From a virus: 64,000 nucleotides of DNA. Of this stretch, positions 8,367-16,465 are shown piece by piece. The notes under the pieces were generated by a model. It searched no databases and was not told the origin of the DNA. It saw nothing but the letters and a program-made list of their open reading frames with translations. The position numbers and the translations under genes were made by a program. Location: positions 1 through 64,000 of the IMG/VR virus record IMGVR_UViG_3300043446_005369; one strand, 5' to 3'. Position 1 is the first letter of the stretch. Each line of letters begins with the position of its first letter.

Positions 8367-8810
8367 TCACTTTTCTTCAGGGACATTTTGCTGATGTACA
8401 TGACCCTCACGTTGCATTTGCATTTCAGATGGAGTCCACCATCCAGACGCAAGCGAAGCTAGAGATGCAGTAATAATTGCTAAAACAACACCACAACCCA
8501 CAGTCATCCATTTAATTTTAACAATTTCCTTTACTTCCTGCTCTATTATGCCAACTCGATCCGACACTTCTTTATGCTCTTTTCGATTTTCTTGCTTTAA
8601 ATCGTCCAACATTTTTGCAACTAATTCGTCGCTTTTATTGCATTGTTCAATTTTTTCTTCATGAACAGCCAACATCTTGCTAATATTTTGACTGGTTTTA
8701 CCCATGATTTGAATTGCTTCGTCTATTTTTTTCATCATAATTTCATATGATGAGAGACGTTCTTCAAGCACAGCTAACTTTGTATCAGATGTAGTATTCG
8801 TATTAAACAT
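8367..8810 (-). CDS. Coiled-coil protein with one C-terminal membrane segment
   Basis: 147 residues. The first 100 residues are helical and heptad-rich (KLAVLEERLSSYEIMMKKID, then ISKMLAVHEEKIEQCNK). They are followed by one hydrophobic segment at about residues 103-125 (MTVGCGVVLAIITASL). The tail is short and polar, with HVHQQ. This layout recurs in cyanophage genomes as a protein of unknown function. Membrane anchoring is inferred; a holin or spanin-like role is possible but not shown. An AATAAATA word lies 53 nt upstream of the start. Confidence 0.75.
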   Translation of the reverse strand: MFNTNTTSDTKLAVLEERLSSYEIMMKKIDEAIQIMGKTSQNISKMLAVHEEKIEQCNKSDELVAKMLDDLKQENRKEHKEVSDRVGIIEQEVKEIVKIKWMTVGCGVVLAIITASLASLASGWWTPSEMQMQREGHVHQQNVPEEK

Positions 8811-8868
8811 TTTGGTGATGTGGGAAACTTATCTCTCACGAAACAAATCTAATGCTTATTAATATTTA

Positions 8869-9078
8869 TTATTTTGGGGGATTTCGTCTCATCATCCATC
8901 GAGATCTTGACCCCTTTCCTAAGTATGCGTATTTTTTTCTAACTGGTGGTGATTCTTTTTGAGGATCGAATCCAAGACCGGAAGCTCCAGCATTATTAGT
9001 AGGATGAGTTCCTGATACAGACATACCCTCTTCCTTTAAATATCTAATTAAATGAATAATTTTATCTATTTTTTTCAT
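8869..9078 (-). CDS. Conserved small protein (69 aa)
   Basis: I chose the ATG at 9078 because it overlaps the preceding stop as TAATG; a start at 9105 would overlap the neighbour further. The sequence begins MKKIDKIIHLIRYLKEEG, a predicted helix. It continues into a Gly/Pro-rich stretch with PPVRKKYAYLGKG, and the end is very basic (SRSRWMMRR). Similar short proteins occur in cyanophages; function unknown. Confidence 0.7.
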   Translation of the reverse strand: MKKIDKIIHLIRYLKEEGMSVSGTHPTNNAGASGLGFDPQKESPPVRKKYAYLGKGSRSRWMMRRNPPK

Positions 9079-9449
9079 TAAATTGTTTGCAATATTGACA
9101 TACAATTAGTATCTTCTAATATTTCATGTATTTTTGTTTTTGGATATTGAGGTATTCTATTTAAAAATACCAAAAAACTTTTTATACACGGCCACAAGTC
9201 TTCATCCAAACTATAAAAAAGTAAAGGAATAGCGGCATCATCAAAAACATTAAAAAGAACTATAAGATGGTTCAATATTAATTGTGTTTTTAGAATGCCA
9301 GTATTCCTATATCTTTTTAATAATCTTTTAATATATTTAATTCGTTTCAAATCATCATCAAAATCCTCTTTTGTTAATGCCTGAGGATTATTATAAAATT
9401 TTATAGCAAATAATAGATAATTATCTTTATTCAATTCATCAAATCTCAT
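9078..9449 (-). CDS. Conserved cyanophage protein of unknown function (123 aa)
   Basis: 123 residues, helical, beginning MRFDELNKDNYLLFA. Internal motifs are FDDDLKRIKYIKRLLKRY and LILNHLIVLFNVFDD. I recognise the pattern as a small conserved protein of T4-like cyanophages but know no function. It lies 4 nt after the structural gene at 9453 and overlaps the next gene by one base, so it is probably co-transcribed from the late promoter at 10244. Confidence 0.8.
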   Translation of the reverse strand: MRFDELNKDNYLLFAIKFYNNPQALTKEDFDDDLKRIKYIKRLLKRYRNTGILKTQLILNHLIVLFNVFDDAAIPLLFYSLDEDLWPCIKSFLVFLNRIPQYPKTKIHEILEDTNCMSILQTI

Positions 9450-9452
9450 ATA

Positions 9453-10211
9453 TCACTGATTCGTTGGATATAAAATACCGTTGGTTCCTGTTGTAATTCC
9501 GGACATAGCAACAAGAATTTCACTCTTGACTCTTAAGTTTCCATGAGTGTCAATATAAGTAGTCACACCTACCCATCCGGATCCACTAGTCCTAAACTCA
9601 GTAGATACATTGGAGTATGCACTTGTGCTAATACCATAAACCTGTTTATCATAACCTCCAGTATATCTCTTGAAGATTAGGGTGTCGCCAGTTGCAATTC
9701 CTACAGAAATTGTAGAACCTAAAGTAATTGTATTTGTACTAATAGAAGAAATTGCAATATCATTTCCACCATTCAGGAGAGTATCACCTTGAATAAGAGT
9801 AGAAGGAGGAATTACTGGAATTATATTCGTGCCAATTCCTGCATTTGTGGTTGCAGTTCCGGTGACTCCAAAATTTTTAAGAGATGGTGCAGAATCTTTT
9901 GCATTACTATATGATGAATCCAAAACGGTATATTTTGGAAGTTCACTTAAGTAAAAGCTAGTAGCTGCGAATGATACTGTAGAAAGACCTGCAGTAGAAT
10001 CAATAGTCAATTGCGTAGTACTAGCAATTCCAACAATTACTGCATCACCATAATATACACCTCCGTTTCCACGAACACCAAAACGAATTACATCTCCAGT
10101 TTTTGCAGCACCAACACGACCAAAGGTAGTTCCAGTTCCAGTCACAATATTATTAGAAAGTGAAACCGTGCCAGTGGCCTTTAAATTATCGTTTATTCCC
10201 CAAAGAGACAT
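9453..10211 (-). CDS. Virion structural protein (MSLWG family)
   Basis: 252 residues, low in charge and rich in Gly, Ser, Thr and Ile, as in phage beta-structured virion proteins. It opens MSLWGINDNL, followed by repeated short strands of the form VTGTGTTF and GDVIRFG. It ends with TYIDTHGNLRVKSEILVAMSGI. Similar MSLWG proteins are annotated as virion proteins in T4-like cyanophages. An exact late promoter lies 33 nt upstream. The position within the particle is unknown. Confidence 0.75.
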   Translation of the reverse strand: MSLWGINDNLKATGTVSLSNNIVTGTGTTFGRVGAAKTGDVIRFGVRGNGGVYYGDAVIVGIASTTQLTIDSTAGLSTVSFAATSFYLSELPKYTVLDSSYSNAKDSAPSLKNFGVTGTATTNAGIGTNIIPVIPPSTLIQGDTLLNGGNDIAISSISTNTITLGSTISVGIATGDTLIFKRYTGGYDKQVYGISTSAYSNVSTEFRTSGSGWVGVTTYIDTHGNLRVKSEILVAMSGITTGTNGILYPTNQ

Positions 10212-10243
10212 TTGACTTACCCGATAGATTTCTTTTATATTGA

Positions 10244-10251
10244 TATTTATA
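10244..10251 (-). promoter_or_regulatory. T4-type late promoter TATAAATA
   Basis: Exact match 33 nt before the ATG at 10211, fused to the T-run of the terminator at 10251-10279. Confidence 0.8.
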
Positions 10252-10279
10252 AAAAAAGGAGACCTTAAAAAGGTCTCCT
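10251..10279 (-). terminator. Rho-independent terminator after the gene at 10299
   Basis: A perfect 10-bp stem (AGGAGACCTT with its complement) and a 3-nt loop are followed by a T-run on the minus strand. Confidence 0.9.
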
Positions 10280-10298
10280 AATAATTTATGAAATTGAT

Positions 10299-10484
10299 TC
10301 AGGGAGTTGGATCGACTGCACCCTTTTCTTTAAGTCTAGCTTGAACTTGCAATAAAACAAGTGATAAAATACCATTTGCTTTAATTTTTGGTGATGCACC
10401 AAGAACTTCAGAAAGAACAAAAAGAATAGTAGCAATCAATGCTTCATTAGCTTTTAGAAATGCGAGTAGTGCTGCGAGTGTCAT
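10299..10484 (-). CDS. Small hydrophobic protein (61 aa)
   Basis: 61 residues with a long hydrophobic helix (ALIATILFVLSEVLG) and an amphipathic second half ending in KEKGAVDPTP. Similar short proteins occur in T4-like cyanophages. It has its own late-promoter variant upstream and a strong terminator downstream, so it may be a late monocistronic unit. A membrane role is inferred from hydrophobicity only. Confidence 0.7.
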   Translation of the reverse strand: MTLAALLAFLKANEALIATILFVLSEVLGASPKIKANGILSLVLLQVQARLKEKGAVDPTP

Positions 10485-10516
10485 AATAAGTTCCTCCTAT
10501 AAAGGATATCTAATTA

Positions 10517-10524
10517 TATTTATT
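10517..10524 (-). promoter_or_regulatory. Late promoter variant AATAAATA
   Basis: 7 of 8 match to TATAAATA, 33 nt before the ATG at 10484, the same spacing as the exact promoter at 10244. Confidence 0.5.
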
Positions 10525-10528
10525 CAAA

Positions 10529-11791
10529 TCACATTTTTACACCCATTGATCTTACTTTATTTTTTACTAAATTTACGGAAGTTGGAATGGATCTAGTATC
10601 TTCCTTATTCTTTTTATCATCGCAACCACATTCTTCTGATTCTTCCTTCATCGCTTCTTTGCGAATTTTGGCAAAGTAAACTTTTTTACCTTTTTCCGCT
10701 CCATACTGCTGTTGCATATTTTGCTTCATTGAGGAATCATCATATTTTTTCTTTAACTTCTTTTCTTTTCTTTTTTTAGCCGCAGTCATTTTCTTCTCTT
10801 GAAGAAGATTCAAGAATTTTTTATACCCATTCTCTTGAATCAAATCACCATTCAACTCAGTATGAGCCATGATTGAATTAGTAGGATTTACGGTTATTTT
10901 ATTTTTTTTACCTTGAAGAATATCGATTTGTTGATTTTGATTATTCGTAGGAAGTGGAGGTTCATCCATTTGTGGAAGATTTGCCATTCCTAAAACTTCA
11001 CCCATAAATTCTTCTTTCACTGAAGAGGTATCTTTACCATCAGCAGGTAATCCTTTTTTGCGTTGAATTGCATTATGAACAACTCCAGCATGTTCTTTTG
11101 CACCACTTTCAACTTTACCGTCCCCATCATAATCTTTGGATGCTCTACTTCTTCCTCTGGAAACCTCGGCAGTTTGTTCGCCTTTTTCTTTTTCTCCTTC
11201 ATATGCATCACCATATTCAGTCATTTCAACATCAAGTCCTCTCGCTCTAAGTTGACTAATTTTAGAACGAGTTGCAAATCTTACATAACTGACTCCACTT
11301 TGAGTATCTGTAACTCTTACTTTATATTTCTTACTTTCAGCACCATTTGATTTACTTTGAAAATCTTTTTTAATCTCTTCAATATATTCTTCAGTAATTT
11401 TTGGTTGATTATCTACAAAGACTTTATAAAGTGCCTTTGCCATAGTATCGGAGGCAATAGATTTCATATCAAAACTTTCGGCCTGTGTCCCACCTTCTTT
11501 ACCAAACAATCTTTTTCTAACCTCTGCCTTTTCCATTTCACTCATAGAGCTATTTTGCATATATTGGGAATATGCAGTGCGAATCGGTAGATTTTCTCTT
11601 CTTGCACGATAACGAATATCATATACCGCTTGTCTTATTTTTTGGTCAGGTGTTTTTTCTTTACCATCTCTTCCTCTTTCGGATCCGCCACCTTTTTCCG
11701 AATCTCCACGATCTGATTTTTGTGATTGTGCAGATAATTGTGCCTGTGGATGACTTCTTGCAGGAAGATCTTCAGCAATATTTTTTTTCAT
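10529..11791 (-). CDS. Highly charged virion structural protein
   Basis: 420 residues, very rich in Lys, Glu, Ser and Gly, with low-complexity charged stretches. A compact segment in the middle reads KKYKVRVTDTQSGVSYVRFATR, then a module with DYDGDGKVESGAKEHAGVVHNAI, a pattern I associate with cyanophage structural proteins. The C-terminal part is basic (KKRKEKKLKKKYDD) and has a CGCD cluster. Composition and late-promoter context suggest a virion protein, perhaps a core or DNA-associated one; the exact role is unknown. Confidence 0.7.
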   Translation of the reverse strand: MKKNIAEDLPARSHPQAQLSAQSQKSDRGDSEKGGGSERGRDGKEKTPDQKIRQAVYDIRYRARRENLPIRTAYSQYMQNSSMSEMEKAEVRKRLFGKEGGTQAESFDMKSIASDTMAKALYKVFVDNQPKITEEYIEEIKKDFQSKSNGAESKKYKVRVTDTQSGVSYVRFATRSKISQLRARGLDVEMTEYGDAYEGEKEKGEQTAEVSRGRSRASKDYDGDGKVESGAKEHAGVVHNAIQRKKGLPADGKDTSSVKEEFMGEVLGMANLPQMDEPPLPTNNQNQQIDILQGKKNKITVNPTNSIMAHTELNGDLIQENGYKKFLNLLQEKKMTAAKKRKEKKLKKKYDDSSMKQNMQQQYGAEKGKKVYFAKIRKEAMKEESEECGCDDKKNKEDTRSIPTSVNLVKNKVRSMGVKM

Positions 11792-11806
11792 AAGAAAAAT
11801 TTACCC

Positions 11807-13123
11807 TTACTTTTTGCTATTTTTATTTATTAAATTAATGCCGTAAGGAACACCACCATATTGTAAATTTTCTTTTCCAGTTCCAATTGCTCCGGGGGTC
11901 ATCTTAGAAGCATATTTAAAATATCCCAAAGTTCCCACTAAAGTATTTGGCTTTTTTGGCATTCTCATAATTCTTGGCATGGATTTTTCAGTATAAGCTT
12001 CATTTACATCTTTAATCCAAGACTTAAACATAATTCCATCTTCAGTAACACAAATTAAGTAGTTCGTGCCTCTTCGAATAATTTTACCACTTAATCCTGT
12101 AGTGACACTTTCAACTTGTTCACCCTCTTTAAAGATATTATTAGCAATATAATTTTCTCTTAAAGATTTTAGGTCATAATCTGGAGCAATTTCCCATGTA
12201 TGATACCCTTCTTGTTGTATCTCTTGTATATTCATTCCTTGGCGAACTGAATCAAAAAGACTTAAGGCTTCCTTATTTTTAATTTCTTTTGGCAATCCTG
12301 CACGGAATGTTATAAAATCACCTTCAGCTGCTGCGAGTCGAAGTCTAGCTGAAGATAATTGATCTAGACTCTTTCCATCTGGATCTATTTCGCCTGAAGG
12401 AATAACTTCAATTGTATCGAATTGATAAAGCTGCCCATTATAACTATTTGCAAGTTTTTCGAATTCTTTTACTCGATCCGGCCCAGTTAAAATTCTAACA
12501 TTTGAATACCCATCATTATGGGCTCTTTTTAAGACATCAAAAATCGAAATTAGATTTGTATCATTAATAATTCTTTCACTATGATATGGATACATTATTC
12601 TCATAAATGAGATTTTAGTATCAGGATCTAAAGGATTTTTCTTTGCATCTTGAGATCTGGAAGGTATAATTACGTATTCATCTCCAGATTCGGCTGCCAT
12701 GTTCATGATTTCAGAGTGCCCAATAGTGGGCGGATTAAATCTGCCGAACACAATTGCCAGAGTTCCTTTGGTCTTTGGAACCGCAGGAGGAGCGATTGTG
12801 GGCTCTTCTGGAGGCATTGGAGGCTGCTCGGCAGGAATCTCTGGTTCCGTCGCCACAGGCTGTTCTGGCTGCACTGGAGGGGCTTGAGATGGAAAGGTGG
12901 ATCCCAAGGGAATATTTTTTTGAAATTCCCCTTGCTTCGGATCCTTTCCTCCGATGATCTGATTTTTATTATAAAACTTTAATTGGCCACCAACAGTTTT
13001 TGCTTCAAATTCTCCCGTAGCTCTATTATACCATCCACCATGCCCATCACCAACATAACCAAATCTTTTTGCTTGAACAGAAGCATAAGATGCTTCCTTT
13101 AAAAATTCCTTAAAGGTTTTCAT
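11807..13123 (-). CDS. CTS-tagged nucleotidyltransferase-fold protein
   Basis: 438 residues in four parts. Residues 1-11 (MKTFKEFLKEA) match the T4 capsid-targeting tag with a possible L-K-E cleavage site. Residues 18-60 form a small Gly/Tyr-rich module, followed by a Pro-rich linker (about 78-116). Residues 120-290 form a cytidylyltransferase or NMN-adenylyltransferase-like domain: FGRFNPPTIGH carries the TxGH-type nucleotide-binding motif and LSSARLR resembles the second signature (SSTxxR). Residues 332-376 form a small beta module ending FKSWIKDVNEA. T4-like cyanophages have related proteins often labelled cytidylyltransferase. The substrate is unknown. The tag suggests packaging in the capsid, which is inference. 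Confidence 0.8.
   Translation of the reverse strand: MKTFKEFLKEASYASVQAKRFGYVGDGHGGWYNRATGEFEAKTVGGQLKFYNKNQIIGGKDPKQGEFQKNIPLGSTFPSQAPPVQPEQPVATEPEIPAEQPPMPPEEPTIAPPAVPKTKGTLAIVFGRFNPPTIGHSEIMNMAAESGDEYVIIPSRSQDAKKNPLDPDTKISFMRIMYPYHSERIINDTNLISIFDVLKRAHNDGYSNVRILTGPDRVKEFEKLANSYNGQLYQFDTIEVIPSGEIDPDGKSLDQLSSARLRLAAAEGDFITFRAGLPKEIKNKEALSLFDSVRQGMNIQEIQQEGYHTWEIAPDYDLKSLRENYIANNIFKEGEQVESVTTGLSGKIIRRGTNYLICVTEDGIMFKSWIKDVNEAYTEKSMPRIMRMPKKPNTLVGTLGYFKYASKMTPGAIGTGKENLQYGGVPYGINLINKNSKK
11824..11831 (-). promoter_or_regulatory. Late promoter variant AATAAATA
   Basis: 7 of 8 match, 33 nt before the ATG at 11791, located within the last codons of the preceding gene. Confidence 0.45.
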
Positions 13124-13164
13124 TATTTACTTGTACTCGGCAACACTATATAATAACTTTATTA

Positions 13165-13172
13165 TATTTATG
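13165..13172 (-). promoter_or_regulatory. Late promoter variant CATAAATA
   Basis: 7 of 8 match to TATAAATA, 42 nt before the ATG at 13123. It lies in a non-coding gap that also holds a tRNA-like sequence. Confidence 0.45.
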
Positions 13173-13182
13173 TTTTTAAATA

Positions 13183-13243
13183 GGAACATCAAGATTTGCA
13201 CTTGAATCTATTTTTAATCGCTTTACTAATTAAGCTATGTTCC
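13183..13243 (-). other. tRNA-like remnant lacking an anticodon arm
   Basis: The ends GGAACAT and ATGTTCC pair as an acceptor stem. A D-arm-like hairpin GCTT/AAGC and a T-arm-like hairpin TCAAG/CTTGA with a 7-nt loop follow in the right order. Only about 14 nt separate the two arms, too few for an anticodon arm, and the T-loop reads TGCAAAT, not the usual TTC start. If this was a tRNA it is no longer functional. Confidence 0.35.
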
Positions 13244-13250
13244 AGTTCAA

Positions 13251-13655
13251 TTATCGAATTGACATATAATTGAATAATTCCGGATGAGATTCACAATATT
13301 TTCTTATGATTTCACCTGCTTTAGCATTGGCTTCATTCTCTGAAGGACTTCCTGCTTTTGTATTTTTTTCAATTCCTTTTTCAATATGTTGTTTGTAGTG
13401 AACATATTCATGAGAAATCGTTCTTAAAATATCGACAGGATGTCTATTAATGATACTCAAATGAATTACATTATCTTTAGAGATATGACCAAATGTACGC
13501 ATGTGTGAAGCATAATCTACATCATCGATTATGACGATTGGAATGTCATATCTGAGTCGAAGTTCTCTTTTAAGATAAATTAGAAAACGTTTTAGAATTA
13601 CATTAAACTGTATTCTAGATATTGCTCTTCCTTTTGATTTACCAAGAATAGACAT
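13251..13655 (-). CDS. Putative zinc metallopeptidase (HExxH)
   Basis: 134 residues. The motif TISHEYVHYKQH holds an HExxH zinc site, and SENEANAKAGE about 20 residues later offers a third, Glu ligand. This is the arrangement of small gluzincin-type peptidases found in phages. The N-terminus is basic. It has no signal peptide, so a cytoplasmic or virion-assembly role is likely; the substrate is unknown. It lies after mazG and before a short non-coding gap. Confidence 0.65.
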   Translation of the reverse strand: MSILGKSKGRAISRIQFNVILKRFLIYLKRELRLRYDIPIVIIDDVDYASHMRTFGHISKDNVIHLSIINRHPVDILRTISHEYVHYKQHIEKGIEKNTKAGSPSENEANAKAGEIIRKYCESHPELFNYMSIR

Positions 13656-13672
13656 ATTTTTGTTTTTATTTA

Positions 13673-14089
13673 TCAGAGGTCTCCCGCTTCTCTGTTTTCA
13701 GAATAAAATGAATCAAAGTAACCATCCGGGTATCTCTTCGAAAGTTTTTCCACGTTCATTGAAATAATTTCATCTAAAGAGGTATCCAAAGCAATACAAA
13801 TCTCAGCAACATACCACATTAAATCACCTAATTCACGTTTGAGATGAAACTTAGTTTCGTCATTCCAATTTTTACCCTGAAACACGAGTTTCTTTACGAT
13901 CTCCAGAAGTTCACCACTCTCAGCCGAAGCACCTATGGCTCCAGTCAAAAGTCTTTCAATATTTGCACCCTTCCCATCAAGTGAAACCAAACGATCAGAA
14001 AGAGCAAGAAAATCTTTAGATTCATCTGATGTTACTGCATCTACAAACTTAGAATAATCGTTAAAATTGATCTGCTTGTTATTTTCCAT
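13673..14089 (-). CDS. mazG: MazG-type nucleotide pyrophosphohydrolase
   Basis: 138 residues. The all-alpha NTP-pyrophosphatase signature is present: SAESGELLEIVKK supplies the ExxE-type pair and RELGDLMWYVAEI the following ExxD pair that bind Mg. The family hydrolyses (d)NTPs and is common in marine cyanophages, where effects on nucleotide pools and ppGpp have been proposed. It is embedded in the replication cluster. Which nucleotide this member prefers cannot be read from sequence. Confidence 0.85.
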   Translation of the reverse strand: MENNKQINFNDYSKFVDAVTSDESKDFLALSDRLVSLDGKGANIERLLTGAIGASAESGELLEIVKKLVFQGKNWNDETKFHLKRELGDLMWYVAEICIALDTSLDEIISMNVEKLSKRYPDGYFDSFYSENREAGDL

Positions 14090-14121
14090 AGTTAATAATT
14101 AATTGTGAATAATTTGTTAAA

Positions 14122-14523
14122 TTAGTTTACTAAATATCTAACTTCATCAATAAAGTTAGCAGCTAATGCAGTTTTAATCATATGATCGGATGAACTGTCT
14201 TTTTTTGGATAATCCGAAAAATAAACCACATATTTAATTGAAGGATCTATAAATTTTAATAAAGCCCCGTTGCATATCGCTTTTTTTACATTATCAGTTC
14301 TTTTTGCCCCTGGTCTTTTCTTTGTACCTTGTTTTCCACCTTTAGCTTCACCATATTCAATGATTCCGTTTTTTTCTGCAATATAATCGACATCTACACC
14401 AATTTCGACAATTTTTGTAGATTTAGGTATAATAGTATAACCAATATCGGTTAAATGATTTTTAACTAAGGTTTCAAATTCCTTTCCTGTTTTTTTGCTC
14501 TCTGATTGAAAGTTTGTTTTCAT
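14122..14523 (-). CDS. Putative PD-(D/E)xK-like nuclease
   Basis: 133 residues. A helix with GKEFETLVKNHL precedes IGVDVDYIAEKNGIIEYGEAKGG, which matches the D-(x)n-ExK core of PD-(D/E)xK nucleases (Asp in VDVDY, then E-A-K). The rest is basic (KKRPGAKRTDN). It lies 5 nt after gp41, so a role in DNA replication, recombination or host DNA degradation is likely. The assignment rests on the motif alone. Confidence 0.6.
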   Translation of the reverse strand: MKTNFQSESKKTGKEFETLVKNHLTDIGYTIIPKSTKIVEIGVDVDYIAEKNGIIEYGEAKGGKQGTKKRPGAKRTDNVKKAICNGALLKFIDPSIKYVVYFSDYPKKDSSSDHMIKTALAANFIDEVRYLVN

Positions 14524-14528
14524 AATTT

Positions 14529-15908
14529 TTAAAACTTAAATCCATCAAATGATTTTTTTATTTTTGATCCATCAGCATGATCAAAATCTTCATCTTTACC
14601 AGAACCTAAAATACCCTTTTGGGCAATTTGCTCACAATCATAAAGTCGCATTTTTGTTCTATCAATTCCCAACACGAACCTCTTATATATGTCAGTTGAA
14701 GAATAACGATTTTTTAACTGTTTTACCATAATCTGACCTAACTGTTCCAACTCTTCTGTGCTAATCAGCGCAAACATAAAATCTGCAGTAGCTGGAAGTC
14801 CGAAAGATTCCGAGGTATCAGTAAGTTCTAAATCCGATGAACCAAATCCACTTCTAGTAGTTTGTGTAGCACTAACAATAGGAACATTAAACTCAACAGC
14901 AAGACCTCTGAGTTCTTCTGCAATAGATTTAATATAAGAGTATGAATTAATTGATGAATTTCCCTTATATCTGGAAGAAGAACAAATATTTAAATAGTCA
15001 ACAAAAATAATATCTGGGTAAAATGATTTCTTAAGTGCCAATTCATTCAGTAATGATTTAAAATGTCCTGCATGTGCAGAAGCAGTCGGATACTCTTTAA
15101 TAACAAGTGATCCTTGAGTTTTTTTAGATAAATTTTGAACTTTATTTTTAAATACTTGTTGTTGCAAATCAGACAATTGTTGAATTGGCACATTCAACAA
15201 ATTTGCATCGATACGTTCTGCAATTCTTTCCTCGGCCATTTCGAGAGTAATATACAATACGTTTTTACCTTGCAATAAGGTTGATGCTGCAAAATGACAT
15301 AATGCTAAACTTTTGCCGACACCAGTACCTGCAATTATTATATTAAGCGTTTTCCTAGGTAATCCGCCTTTAGTAATCTTGTTGAAATATTCTAAATCAA
15401 ACTCAATTTTATCTTCTTTTTTAGTATAAAACTCATAACGACTTTCATAATCTCCGAGATAATCGTGACCAATATTATTATCAAAAGAAACTGATAATGC
15501 ATCTGAAAGAATGCTGGGAATGGCATCACGACTTTTCTTTTCGTTATTTCCATCTGCAATATGAATGGATTCCATAAGAGCAAGATATATCGCACGATCT
15601 CGACACCACTTTTCAGTAATATCAATTAACCACCGTTGATCTGTAAACGAATTGTTTAAAACCTTAATAATTTCATAAATTTCTTTGAGATCTGATTCGT
15701 TTAAATCAGTTCGATTATCGATTTCAATAGTCAATGCTTCTTTAGTAATCAGTGAATTATATTTACTAACAAACTTAGAAAGTTCTTCAAAGATTATTTT
15801 TTCCGTTCTTTTTTCGAAGTATTCTTTTTGTATGAATGGAATTACTTTTCTGCAATATTCTTCATTAAAAATTAAATTTCCTAGGATTGTAAATTCAAGT
15901 CTTTCCAT
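14529..15908 (-). CDS. 41: Replicative DNA helicase, gp41 (DnaB family)
   Basis: 459 residues, close to T4 gp41. It is the hexameric 5'-3' helicase of the fork and works with primase gp61. An N-terminal helical domain is followed from about residue 185 by the RecA-like motor: Walker A GTGVGKSLALCHF, Walker B PDIIFVDYLNI and an SATQTTRSG motif. No intein is present. The gene begins at the stop of the oxygenase gene. Confidence 0.96.
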   Translation of the reverse strand: MERLEFTILGNLIFNEEYCRKVIPFIQKEYFEKRTEKIIFEELSKFVSKYNSLITKEALTIEIDNRTDLNESDLKEIYEIIKVLNNSFTDQRWLIDITEKWCRDRAIYLALMESIHIADGNNEKKSRDAIPSILSDALSVSFDNNIGHDYLGDYESRYEFYTKKEDKIEFDLEYFNKITKGGLPRKTLNIIIAGTGVGKSLALCHFAASTLLQGKNVLYITLEMAEERIAERIDANLLNVPIQQLSDLQQQVFKNKVQNLSKKTQGSLVIKEYPTASAHAGHFKSLLNELALKKSFYPDIIFVDYLNICSSSRYKGNSSINSYSYIKSIAEELRGLAVEFNVPIVSATQTTRSGFGSSDLELTDTSESFGLPATADFMFALISTEELEQLGQIMVKQLKNRYSSTDIYKRFVLGIDRTKMRLYDCEQIAQKGILGSGKDEDFDHADGSKIKKSFDGFKF

Positions 15909-16465
15909 TACTTATAGTGCAGATATGCAGTGAGAATATACTTTGATCCTCCAACTGGTGCTTCCCCTCGGTGAGGAAAAAGCCAAAGAGGAGGAAAGAC
16001 GACCAGTCTACCCTTTTTGGGGGAGATTGTCAAATCATGAAACACGGTGTTTCCTCCAGCAGTCACATCATTCAAATACCATAGAAAAGATAAAAATCTT
16101 CTCGATGAATCATGATCCACTACATCTACATGTGTGTCGAAGCGATCATTACCATCAGAATTATATTTTTTTATTCTAAATTGTTCAAAGGCGTGTTCAT
16201 TTGGAAAAACACGCTTATCAATAAATTCATAATAAAGATCACGATATTCAATTACTTTTTTGATGATATGATTATGAACACTTGAAATTTCTGATGATAA
16301 ATTCCGATTTTGTGTTAGATTTAATTGAGTGAAATTTGGCTTACCTTCATTATCATGCCTTTCATGTAAATTGGTATGCTGATCGAAAGTTGAAACTAAA
16401 AAATCACAAATATCAGGTTCTAGTGCGCTCTCATATATCTGAATAAATTCATTAAGTTCAGCCAT
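15908..16465 (-). CDS. 2OG-Fe(II) oxygenase (prolyl-hydroxylase-like)
   Basis: 185 residues from the ATG at 16465, which overlaps the uvsX stop by 8 nt and has GAGAAG upstream; a TTG further upstream at 16492 is less likely. The double-stranded beta-helix motifs are present: HVDVVDHD holds the HxD iron pair, FPHRGEAPVGGSKY the distal His, and the following segment the 2-oxoglutarate-binding basic residue. Such enzymes are common in cyanophages; the substrate (protein, DNA or small molecule) is unknown. Confidence 0.88.
   Translation of the reverse strand: MAELNEFIQIYESALEPDICDFLVSTFDQHTNLHERHDNEGKPNFTQLNLTQNRNLSSEISSVHNHIIKKVIEYRDLYYEFIDKRVFPNEHAFEQFRIKKYNSDGNDRFDTHVDVVDHDSSRRFLSFLWYLNDVTAGGNTVFHDLTISPKKGRLVVFPPLWLFPHRGEAPVGGSKYILTAYLHYK

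Noticed and set aside
13183-13243. Functional tRNA gene
   Set aside because: There is no room for an anticodon arm and the T-loop is not standard, so only a remnant is proposed.
13667-13674. GATAAATA as late promoter of the metallopeptidase gene
   Set aside because: It lies only about 12 nt before the ATG, leaving almost no leader, and the gene is in a replication operon.
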